Source: Leucobacter chromiireducens subsp. chromiireducens (lineage in GTDB: Bacteria; Actinomycetota; Actinomycetes; Actinomycetales; Microbacteriaceae). Taken from it: a DNA stretch of 64,000 bases. A program made the position numbers and the translations under genes. The notes under the pieces were generated by a model. It was not told the DNA's origin and searched no databases. It saw nothing but the letters and a program-made list of their open reading frames with translations. Of the stretch, positions 56,601-63,317 are shown one piece after another (within the stretch, counting starts at the first letter, position 1; the number at the start of each line of letters is the position of its first letter). The stretch covers positions 248,001 through 312,000 of the forward strand of contig NZ_QYAD01000004.1 in NCBI RefSeq assembly GCF_016758255.1, in the 5' to 3' direction.

Positions 56601-57113
56601 GTACACCGCCCAGTCGCGCAGATAGTCGAGGTTCTCGGGAATCGGCAGCGCGAACTCGTGCACGAGGCGCACCGTGGAGCCCGCGAATCGTGAGGTCGCG
56701 TCGATCCACATCCGTCCGCCGCCCGCAGAGGCGTGCGCCACGAAACTCTGGGCGTACGCTGCGCCGCGGTCGGCGACGACGGCTGTGAGCAATTCGTCGC
56801 TGACTGCACCGCTCGCTGGCGCGATCGCAACAGCTCGCTTCGCGGGGACGCCGACGCGGATCGCGAACAACGCGAGCATGCCCGCGTGCACGCCGTCGCC
56901 GAGCCAGCTGCGCCAGCCGTAGCTCGCGGCGTCGATCGCGTCGAAGGAGCCCCACTCACCAGCCTTCAGCCCGGCGAGCGCGATCCGCTGCTGCTCGGGG
57001 GTGCCAAGCGGCAGGGCAAGAATCTCTTCAGCGCCCAAGTCAGGGGCAAGCGCCGTCCAGCCGAGCGCGTGGTAGACCGCGAGTGAGTCGTTCAGTGCTG
57101 CGGAGGCGCTCAC
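53613..57113 (-). CDS. 1166-residue protein coupled to a SWIM protein (DUF6493-like)
   Basis: A very long, Ala- and Leu-rich helical repeat-like protein without membrane segments or nucleotide-binding motifs that I can recognise. Residues about 890-930 hold a Gln/Ala/Thr linker encoded by 15-base repeats. The last 250 residues form a separate compact region (WFYDIEEEGQCGMTEIRSET, then HRNWRDGNAGPLGRGELVPP, ALLRAPSLAEAARRG). The GTG start overlaps the SWIM gene stop (GTGA). From memory, actinobacterial SWIM proteins are often next to DUF6493-type proteins of this size; I use that only as a weak label. Function unknown. Confidence 0.55.
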   Translation of the reverse strand: MSASAALNDSLAVYHALGWTALAPDLGAEEILALPLGTPEQQRIALAGLKAGEWGSFDAIDAASYGWRSWLGDGVHAGMLALFAIRVGVPAKRAVAIAPASGAVSDELLTAVVADRGAAYAQSFVAHASAGGGRMWIDATSRFAGSTVRLVHEFALPIPENLDYLRDWAVYALGAPANEGWLQPRDRGEIPSTLLGPRFREHAEVAVALGLSVTGPFGGLLQAALDRGWLDADAALELAFAGLDAAQRPGDRKVWAAFLTEELGLTGEARRPELLDRADALVSAIATGDAPLAEAFGPALIALGDDDTLLEVLQLGLSVKSKKARRALLSAAAGRPAPSPAIGAEIAGLVEPLRAGNDVPLARAATRLLDAWGIAPVLGESAGERMAPAGAALSALRGRWEATPPLWEVPRFSLGLGGAEALATADTDALVGAVTAAAAELSGRPEGGAVDPVAERLLALANELARRDPDLARTALRGVRQHWVPGLRCIAQWVAGEALTALDRPAREDFPGSRPTIFGPSPARDAAVTQRLGEVPVLLSTPTWDDMRISADAFTARLRAYASEGAVASEADVLLALLRVDPVDVTPERRAELRNIEVAIVGQDGAELPVRAGAVAAEYFAHPLAEPDVELDAQRHWWAPTQLEQPPALAAFPARLKADAYRSDIEVGVLPLGGDWAALTTGDLDSSALGLVLRQLVRRREPLTPGQAVNLVGAQRGLHERAIGDGALAIREAWERGLLVPGAADVRKLGWADSPTKLAAFATACLELADEGMLAVVWPLLDDLVALSLAAPRRLAGTAELVEAIGELLPSVTAAVDTGDAPNDALEIASVRALAAAGGASRAVQLAKAIVAALPQAATGQAATGQAATAPTVPEQPAEHTAATATDDEFAEFWPAEPAESTAPAVVDDGAVIRASWHDPDASTRLLEIELEFAPERLAEPADGPRRFRTRTSWFYDIEEEGQCGMTEIRSETDEVRHDSRSWLRWDAAAQAIRIAEHRNWRDGNAGPLGRGELVPPITVGMVAVLLSGMNHDNGSGYHVLAAVRNGLFGADSVRLAVARLLESPDFTPVKLAGMIEAEPDTLRALWPVLTESVRVAGSASGAPPRWLNRVLDAALLRAPSLAEAARRGLLPPDSASWPGLSELAERKGSQAALRKARELAAALGG
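54507..54546. repeat. 15-base tandem repeats in the 1166-residue gene
   Basis: CGTCGCGGCTTGRCC occurs twice and CGTCGCGGCCTG once, encoding the QAATGQAATGQAAT linker in-frame. Confidence 0.75.
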
Positions 57114-58588
57114 GCCTGCTCCTTCGGAGTTGGGGCCTGTGCTGGTTGCTTCAGTGTTGTCGCCGGAGTTATCCCTGGGGTGCGCTGGGATGCCCGGGCC
57201 ATCTCGACGGCGAGCACGTGTTTGCAGGGGCCTCGCCCAGTGCCGTGACGCAGGCCCCAAGCGCAGCCGCACACGAGTTGCTCGTCGTCGCCGAGGCGCA
57301 CGATGTTCTCCCCGGTTGCCCGTGCGGTGCTCCCCGTGCCGCCGGATTCGCCGCCCCGCACGATCCAGCTGCGAGGCTCCCCGGAGCTCCCGTCACCCGC
57401 GCTCGGCAGAACCCGCCCCGCGGCGACGAGCGCCCGAGCAGCGGTGAGGCGCGGGCCGTCGCGCTCGATCCTGGTCGGATCGTCGGGAAGCTCTCGGTGG
57501 AAGTGCGCACCATCGGCAAGATCCCAGCCGACGCGGCCCGAGGCGGCAAGCACTGCGATCGCGCCGTCCGCGCGGGCCCGCGAGATCCCTGCTGCTTTGG
57601 CGAGCCCGTCGGCGTCGATGGCCGGCTCGAACGCAAGTAGCGCGGAGACGAGTTCGGCGTCTGCGACGACGTCGTCGCCCGCGAGCGCAGCGAGCAGCGC
57701 GCCCTCACCCGAGTGCCCGCGCCAGGCTTCGGCGGTCAGCCCGAGGGTGAGCCGTGCGTGCGGGAGTTCGAACACCACGGCGACAGCGCCGGTCTCCGTG
57801 TGTGGCGCGCCGTACACCGTCGCGCTACGCAGGTGCGGGAGGAGGCGCTTCGCCGCGCTCAGGCGATGCAGCCCAGGAACTGCGATGGCTCCAGCCACTG
57901 GTCGCGATGCGACCCGCACACCCGATGGCGCGGGAGCGAGCCAGGCGGTTCGGCCGTTGGCGGTCGCCGGCGGGACCGCGGAAAGGAACGCGCGTGCCTC
58001 CTGCGCCGTGAGCGTCGCAAGCGGCACCATTCGACCGTGGAGCTCGGCGACGTTGCCGAGCGCCCGCACCCACCGATCTGGCATGTTCACGGGGCGCTCC
58101 GCAGAGTGTTGCGTCGGCGTGGCGAGCACCGCGCCTCGGGCGCCAACGTCGAGGTGAAGGAGCTCTGCTCGCCGCACCGCCGAGAGCACCGAGCGCGACC
58201 CCTGCCCGAGGTCAACGTTGGTCGTACCGTGCGCGATGTCGCCGCCGTCAAAGCCAGCCCCGAGCAGGTCGAGCCGCGCGTACACGCTGTTGCAGGCGGA
58301 GAAGCTCTCCGCGCGCAACCTGTCGCCGTTCGCCGTGAGAACCGGGTCGCGCATCGTCGTCGGCACGTACTGGAAGTAGCGGGTCGCGGTGATGTCCGCG
58401 AGCACGAGCAAACCGCGGGCGAGCACGAGCGGCTCAGTCGCAAACCCCGAGAAGAAGCTCGGCGACCTGTCGATGCCGCTCGGCGTGAGCGCAGGGGCGA
58501 GGCCGAGCAACAGGCCGTCGGGGTTCGCCCCAGTCAGCGCGCCAAACGCCCGCGGGCTGGCCGGTACCGGTGCGAGCTGCAGCGTCAT
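57110..58588 (-). CDS. SWIM zinc-finger family protein
   Basis: 492 residues. A C-terminal SWIM motif CxC-Xn-CxH is clear: VCGCAWGLRHGTGRGPCKHV (about 450-469). SWIM fingers bind DNA or protein. The N-terminal 430 residues are helical with no recognised domain, except a winged-helix-like part (LAKAAGISRARADGAIAVLA). Stop overlaps the start of the 1166-residue gene, so the two are made together. The ATG is six bases after TAGCAT. It is divergent from the trpL/trpB2 unit. Confidence 0.85.
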   Translation of the reverse strand: MTLQLAPVPASPRAFGALTGANPDGLLLGLAPALTPSGIDRSPSFFSGFATEPLVLARGLLVLADITATRYFQYVPTTMRDPVLTANGDRLRAESFSACNSVYARLDLLGAGFDGGDIAHGTTNVDLGQGSRSVLSAVRRAELLHLDVGARGAVLATPTQHSAERPVNMPDRWVRALGNVAELHGRMVPLATLTAQEARAFLSAVPPATANGRTAWLAPAPSGVRVASRPVAGAIAVPGLHRLSAAKRLLPHLRSATVYGAPHTETGAVAVVFELPHARLTLGLTAEAWRGHSGEGALLAALAGDDVVADAELVSALLAFEPAIDADGLAKAAGISRARADGAIAVLAASGRVGWDLADGAHFHRELPDDPTRIERDGPRLTAARALVAAGRVLPSAGDGSSGEPRSWIVRGGESGGTGSTARATGENIVRLGDDEQLVCGCAWGLRHGTGRGPCKHVLAVEMARASQRTPGITPATTLKQPAQAPTPKEQA

Positions 58589-58594
58589 ATCTCG

Positions 58595-58600
58595 ATGCTA
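58595..58600 (-). promoter_or_regulatory. -10 box, leaderless start of the SWIM gene
   Basis: TAGCAT, six bases, then ATG at 58588. It is the minus-strand promoter of a 68-base divergent region. Confidence 0.55.
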
Positions 58601-58644
58601 GCGAGGTCCCCCGACGTCGGCACAGCGCAGTGCGCGGATGGTGC

Positions 58645-58650
58645 TACACT
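58645..58650 (+). promoter_or_regulatory. -10 box of the trpL-trpB2 unit
   Basis: TACACT, six bases, then the leader ATG at 58657. It is the plus-strand promoter of the divergent region. Confidence 0.55.
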
Positions 58651-58656
58651 CGCCCC

Positions 58657-58689
58657 ATGCACATCGTGATTCAGTGGTGGGCCGCCTAG
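58657..58689 (+). CDS. trpL: tryptophan leader peptide
   Basis: A 10-residue frame, [10 protein letters not shown], ending in TAG. The two Trp codons TGG TGG at 58675-58680 sit just before the attenuator hairpins, the arrangement of classical ribosome-mediated attenuation. When Trp-tRNA is short the ribosome would stall on the TGGs and allow read-through into the trpB gene. Confidence 0.85.
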   Translation: MHIVIQWWAA

Positions 58690-58751
58690 GGCGGTCACTC
58701 TTCACGCATCTGCATGCACACGACACCGCCTCTCGGAGGCGGTGTTTTTTT
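58682..58751 (+). promoter_or_regulatory. tryptophan attenuator with terminator
   Basis: Segment 1, CCGCC (58682-58686), pairs with segment 2, GGCGG (58690-58694). Segment 2 (GGCGGT) can instead pair with ACCGCC (58725-58730), the 5' arm of the terminator. The terminator is ACACCGCCTC / GAGGCGGTGT with loop TCG (58723-58745), followed by seven Ts (58745-58751). A ribosome stalled at 58675-58680 covers segment 1, so segment 2 pairs with segment 3 and transcription continues. Confidence 0.85.
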
Positions 58752-58789
58752 GTCTCACGAGCGGCGCAACGACGCAAAGGATCCCTCCC

Positions 58790-59998
58790 ATGACACAGTC
58801 CACGATTTCCCCGTACCGCGCGGATGAGGCCGGCTACTTCGGCGAGTTCGGCGGTGCGCCGCTGCCCCCGTTCCTGGTTGAGCCGATCGCTGAGGTGGCA
58901 CGCGAGTACGCTGCGGCGAGCGCGGATCCCGCGTTCCAGGAGGAGTATCAGGCGCTGCTCTCGAAGTACGTGGGCCGTCCGTCGCTCCTGTACTTCGCGG
59001 AGAATCTCACCCGCGAGCTCGGCGGGGCGAAGATTTACCTGAAGCGTGAGGATTTGAACCACACGGGCGCGCACAAGATCAATCACTGCCTGGGCGAGGC
59101 TCTGCTTGCGAAGCGAATGGGCAAGACGAAGCTCATCGCGGAGACGGGTGCGGGGCAGCACGGTGTCGCCCTGGCCACCGCGGCGGCGCTCGTTGGGCTT
59201 GAGTGCGACATCCACATGGGCGCGATCGACGTGGCGAAGCAGCACCCCAATGTGGTGCGCATGGAGCTGCTCGGCGCGAAGGTCGTGTCGGTTGAGGAGG
59301 GCGGGAAGACACTCAAGGAGGCCGTCGACTCAGCGTTCGCGGTGTACGCGGCGCACCCTGAGGAGTACTTCTTCGCGATCGGCTCCGTCGTGGGCCCGCA
59401 CCCGTACCCGTCGATGGTGCGCGATTTCCAGTCAGTCGTGGGCCGCGAGGCTCGCGCGCAGGTGCTCGAGGCCGAGGGGAAGCTGCCCGACGTGCTTGTG
59501 GCTGCCGTGGGCGGTGGCTCGAACGCGATGGGACTGTTCGATGCTTTCCTGGAGGACGAGTCGGTGCGCATCATTGGTGTGGAACCGGCGGGCGAGGGTC
59601 TCGATGGGGATCGCCACGCGGCGACCATGACTCTCGGCACTCCCGGCATGCTGCACGGTATGCACACGAAGGTGTTGCAGGACGCGAACGGCGAGCCGTC
59701 CCCCGTGCACTCGATCGCATCCGGGATCGACTACCCGGGCGTGGGCCCGCAGCACGCCCACCTCGAGCAGCTCGGCCGCGCGGAGTACGTGACCGCCTCA
59801 GACGCGGAGACGCTCGAGGCGTTCCAGCTCCTCACTCGGAAGGAGGGCATCATCCCCGCCCTTGAGTCGGCCCACGCGGTTGCGCACGCGATCAAGCTGG
59901 CGCCCACGCTGCCCGCCGACGCGGTGATCATCGCGAACCTGTCGGGGCGCGGCGATAAGGACGTGGACTTCGTCGCGGAGCGCCTGCGCGGGGCCTGA
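58790..59998 (+). CDS. second tryptophan synthase beta chain
   Basis: 402 residues. PLP Lys96 is in [29 protein letters not shown] and [10 protein letters not shown] are intact, so the enzyme should be active. It differs widely from the operon Trp[14 protein letters not shown] at the start against [23 protein letters not shown] in the middle, and no N-terminal extension. The HPNV form resembles proteobacterial TrpB. There is no trpA beside it. It may pair with the operon TrpA or make Trp from free indole. Confidence 0.93.
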   Translation: MTQSTISPYRADEAGYFGEFGGAPLPPFLVEPIAEVAREYAAASADPAFQEEYQALLSKYVGRPSLLYFAENLTRELGGAKIYLKREDLNHTGAHKINHCLGEALLAKRMGKTKLIAETGAGQHGVALATAAALVGLECDIHMGAIDVAKQHPNVVRMELLGAKVVSVEEGGKTLKEAVDSAFAVYAAHPEEYFFAIGSVVGPHPYPSMVRDFQSVVGREARAQVLEAEGKLPDVLVAAVGGGSNAMGLFDAFLEDESVRIIGVEPAGEGLDGDRHAATMTLGTPGMLHGMHTKVLQDANGEPSPVHSIASGIDYPGVGPQHAHLEQLGRAEYVTASDAETLEAFQLLTRKEGIIPALESAHAVAHAIKLAPTLPADAVIIANLSGRGDKDVDFVAERLRGA

Positions 59999-60011
59999 TC
60001 CCCAGCTGCGT

Positions 60012-60058
60012 CCGCCTGCCGTGCCGTTCACGGGACCCCGATACGGCGCGGCAGGCGG
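60012..60058. terminator. bidirectional terminator, trpB2 / symporter
   Basis: A 15-base stem CCGCCTGCCGTGCCG / CGGCGCGGCAGGCGG (one wobble) lies between two convergent genes. Confidence 0.8.
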
Positions 60059-60064
60059 GCACGG

Positions 60065-61534
60065 CTAGCGTTCGGGGTTCGGAACGGGGATCGTCCCCGT
60101 AACGCTCAGCTCGTCCTCCCAGCAGCTGATCCCCGCGACGTTGGGCAGCCGATCGCGGGTGAACACCGGGTCGCGGCCCTCGCGGCGCTGGGCGGCGTAG
60201 TCGCGCATGAGGCGGAACACGAGCCCGGACAGCAGCGCTATCGCAACCAGGTTGACGAGCGCCATGACGCCCATGATCGCGTCAGCGGTGTTCCAGATGA
60301 GGTCCGCGGACGCGACCGCGCCCACGAAGATCGCGACCACCGCGAGCACCCGGTAGCCGAACAGCACTCGCGGGCGGGTCGAGATGAACTCGATGTTCGA
60401 TTCGCCGTAGTAGTAGTTGCCGAGGATCGAGCTGAACGCCAGCAGGAAGATGATGACGCTGAGCAGCGCCCCCGCCCACGGGCCGAGCGTGCCCTCGATC
60501 GCGTTTTGCGTAAGGCCGATCCCGCGCGTGGCCGAGCTCAGGTCGGGCGCCGTCACGAGGATGATGAACGCGGTGATCGAGCAGATGAGGAAGGTGTCGA
60601 AGTAGACGCCGAGAGTCTGCACGAGACCCTGCTTCACGGGGTGCGTGACCGCGGCGGAGGCGCCCGCGTTGGGCGCAGACCCCAGCCCCGCCTCGTTCGA
60701 GAACATGCCGCGCTTGATGCCGGTCATGAGGATCATGCCGAACGCGGCGCCCACCACCTCGTTGAACCCGAACGCTTGCGAGTAGATCGAGGCGAACACA
60801 CCGGGCAGCTGATCGATGTTGAGGAACACGATCACGAGGCCGAGCAGGAGGTAGGCGAGCGCCATTGCGGGCACGACCGCCTGCGTGACGCTGGCGATAC
60901 GGCGCACACCGCCGAACACGACGAGGCCCGTGAGCACCGCGAGCACTGCCCCGATGACGAGCGTGGCCCAGCCGGAGTTCTCGGGCGAGAGCCCGGCAGT
61001 CGAGGTCAACGTTGCGCTGATCGTGTTCGCCTGCAGGGACGAGAACGCGAACGGGAAGCAGACGATGAGAATCCCCGCGAAGAGCGTACCCATCCAGCGG
61101 GATCGGAGCCCGTGGAGCATGTAGTAGGCGGGGCCACCGCGGAAGCCATCCGCGTCGCGCACCTTGAAGAGCTGCCCGAGGGTGGACTCGACAAAGCTTG
61201 ACGCGCCACCGATAAAGGCCATGGTCCACATCCAAAACACCGCGCCGGGGCCACCGATCGCGATCGCGGTGCCGACGCCCGCGATGTTGCCGACGCCAAC
61301 GCGCGAGGCCGCGGAGATCGTAAACGCCTGGAACGCGGACACCGACTGCGGGGTGCCGTCGCTTTTCACCGGCGTCTTGTCGGTCAGCGTGCGGAACATC
61401 TCGGGCAGCCACCGGAACTGCACGACCCCGGAGCGGAGCGTGAAGTACAGTCCGAGCACGACGAGCACGGGCAGCACCGCCCACGTCCACAGCCGGTCTC
61501 CTGCTGCGAGCACGAAGTCGTTGATTGCGTCCAT
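60065..61534 (-). CDS. alanine/glycine:sodium (AGCS) symporter
   Basis: 489 residues with about ten membrane segments. AGCS signatures: VGVGNIAGVGTAIAIGGPGA and GMFSNEAGLGSAPNAGASA. Imports small neutral amino acids with sodium. The ATG is six bases after TACCCT. A soluble C-terminal tail of about 40 residues has one Cys-Trp pair and no known role. It lies next to a secreted peptidase, which could supply its substrates. Confidence 0.92.
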   Translation of the reverse strand: MDAINDFVLAAGDRLWTWAVLPVLVVLGLYFTLRSGVVQFRWLPEMFRTLTDKTPVKSDGTPQSVSAFQAFTISAASRVGVGNIAGVGTAIAIGGPGAVFWMWTMAFIGGASSFVESTLGQLFKVRDADGFRGGPAYYMLHGLRSRWMGTLFAGILIVCFPFAFSSLQANTISATLTSTAGLSPENSGWATLVIGAVLAVLTGLVVFGGVRRIASVTQAVVPAMALAYLLLGLVIVFLNIDQLPGVFASIYSQAFGFNEVVGAAFGMILMTGIKRGMFSNEAGLGSAPNAGASAAVTHPVKQGLVQTLGVYFDTFLICSITAFIILVTAPDLSSATRGIGLTQNAIEGTLGPWAGALLSVIIFLLAFSSILGNYYYGESNIEFISTRPRVLFGYRVLAVVAIFVGAVASADLIWNTADAIMGVMALVNLVAIALLSGLVFRLMRDYAAQRREGRDPVFTRDRLPNVAGISCWEDELSVTGTIPVPNPER

Positions 61535-61540
61535 GGGATC

Positions 61541-61546
61541 AGGGTA
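61541..61546 (-). promoter_or_regulatory. -10 box, leaderless start of the AGCS gene
   Basis: TACCCT, six bases, then ATG at 61534. Confidence 0.55.
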
Positions 61547-61616
61547 TTTCACCCTGGTCCGTGTGGCGCGGATTGGCCGCGGCCGCGGCGCTGCCGATTC
61601 CGCCGCGCGCCCGGCG

Positions 61617-63176
61617 CTAATTCGCCGGGCAGACCGTTCCCTTTGCGGGCAGCTCACCCTCCAGAAGGAACGCCGTGGTCGCCTGATCCGCGCAGCTCGA
61701 GCGATCGGTGAACGACGCGCCGTGGCCGTGCCCCTCCACGGTGAGGAAGCGGGTGTTGCCCATCTGCATGGCAAGGTTCTTGCCGTTCGCAAACGGGGTG
61801 GCGTGATCGCCCTCGATCCCAATCACGAGCATCGTCTGGTCATCCGGAGCAGAGAACGCTTCGAGGTCGGTGCCACTCTCCGGGAGCGCATCGCAGGAGA
61901 CGTCGGCGAAGGGCCGCAGCACATCGTCGGTGATCTCGGGACCACCGAGGAGGCGCGGCACGCCCTGATCCTCAATGTGGTTCAGCAGCTCCACGATGCC
62001 CGGATCGTCGGGAAGCGAGTGACACCGGACAATCAGTCCGCTCGAGCTGACCGCGGCGCCACCATCGGACATCGCCGCAACGACCGCATCAACCTGCGCG
62101 GGATCGCGCTCGAGCAGCCCCGCCACATGATTGAGCACGGTGACGCGCGTGAGCGCACGGCCGTACAGGCCGGTCATGAGGTACCCGCTCAGCGTGTCGC
62201 CGGTCACCTCGGTGCCGTCGCTCGCGACAATCGGCTGCTCGGTGAGAGCGGCCTGCGCTGCGAGCAGCTCATCCTCGGAGGTGATCGGGCACGCCGTCAC
62301 GCCGGGCGTCTCCTCACAATCCTCGACCATCGCGACGAGCTCGGTAGCCATCGCGACCGCTTGATCGAAGGTGCCAGCCGGCGCGGCCCAGGTCTCGTCG
62401 GGCGCGCTATCGAGCACCATGCGCCCCACACGCTCCGGGAAGAGTGTCGAGTAGGTGGCGCCGAGAATCGTGCCGTAGGAGTAGCCCAGGTAGTTCATGC
62501 GGTCCTCGCCCTGCAGCGCGCGCAACAGATCCATGTCGCGCGCCACCTGCGAAGTGCCCATCGTGCGCGCCAAGGGGAAGTCGTCCGCGCACACCGCGAG
62601 CTGCACCTCGAAGATGCTCGACACCGGCTCGCAGTCGACCGCGTCACTTCGACCGGTGCCCCGCGGATCGAAACCGATCACGTCGTAGTGGGCGAGCAGT
62701 TCCTGAACCCCGGGCGACGCGGTCTGGTTCCAGGTGTAGTCAATGCCGGAGCCGCCCGGGCCGCCCGGGTTGCCGAACAGCGCACCGAGCTTCGTTGGCC
62801 CGGTCGCGGGCACGCGCACTACGGCGAGTTCGATCGTGTCGTGATTGCGCGGGGTGTTCCAGTCGAGCGGGGCCTCCACGGTGGCGCACTCGAACGTGTC
62901 GACGGGCGCCCCGAGATCGCCCACACGCTTCGCCGTCTCGGCGTCCAGGCCAAAGTCGTCACCGCACTCGCCCAACTCAATCGTCTGCGCGTAGGCGCCA
63001 GGGAACGTCTCGCTCTGCAGCGCGCTCGCGGTCCGCTCCACCGGCGCACACGCGGTCAGCAGTGCGAGCGCGGCGACCAGCCCCGCGCTCGCCGCAGTGA
63101 GCAGCGTTCGGCCCCGAAGCCGGCGGTCGCCCGGCGCGTGCGGTGCGCGCTTGCGGCTCCTCGTGCGTGCAGACAT
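61617..63176 (-). CDS. secreted alpha/beta-hydrolase, tripeptidyl-aminopeptidase type
   Basis: 519 residues. Signal peptide with lipobox LLTAC (Cys43). The alpha/beta fold has oxyanion region GNPGGPGGSGIDY, nucleophile Ser233 in LGYSYGT, and the C-terminal TAP-like part with GIEGDHATPFAN and the final His in EGHGHGASF. Enzymes of this family release peptides from the N-terminus outside the cell. AGGA precedes the ATG. Lgt, encoded at 37753-38706, should modify it. The neighbour is an amino acid symporter. Confidence 0.9.
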   Translation of the reverse strand: MSARTRSRKRAPHAPGDRRLRGRTLLTAASAGLVAALALLTACAPVERTASALQSETFPGAYAQTIELGECGDDFGLDAETAKRVGDLGAPVDTFECATVEAPLDWNTPRNHDTIELAVVRVPATGPTKLGALFGNPGGPGGSGIDYTWNQTASPGVQELLAHYDVIGFDPRGTGRSDAVDCEPVSSIFEVQLAVCADDFPLARTMGTSQVARDMDLLRALQGEDRMNYLGYSYGTILGATYSTLFPERVGRMVLDSAPDETWAAPAGTFDQAVAMATELVAMVEDCEETPGVTACPITSEDELLAAQAALTEQPIVASDGTEVTGDTLSGYLMTGLYGRALTRVTVLNHVAGLLERDPAQVDAVVAAMSDGGAAVSSSGLIVRCHSLPDDPGIVELLNHIEDQGVPRLLGGPEITDDVLRPFADVSCDALPESGTDLEAFSAPDDQTMLVIGIEGDHATPFANGKNLAMQMGNTRFLTVEGHGHGASFTDRSSCADQATTAFLLEGELPAKGTVCPAN

Positions 63177-63317
63177 GGTTGTCCTCCCCCCAGACAGACG
63201 CGACGCAGAGTGCGACTCGCGGTTACACCGAGGTTCTCATCGTTGTGTGCGTCGCGGACTCGGGATCCCCAAACACTGCGCAATGTGCCGCGCTGACTGC
63301 GCGAAATGCCCGCGGGC

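Noticed and set aside
61164-63296. Plus-strand open frame of about 710 codons over the peptidase gene
   Set aside because: Antisense to a lipoprotein hydrolase with signal peptide and catalytic motifs; the long open frame results from G+C bias.
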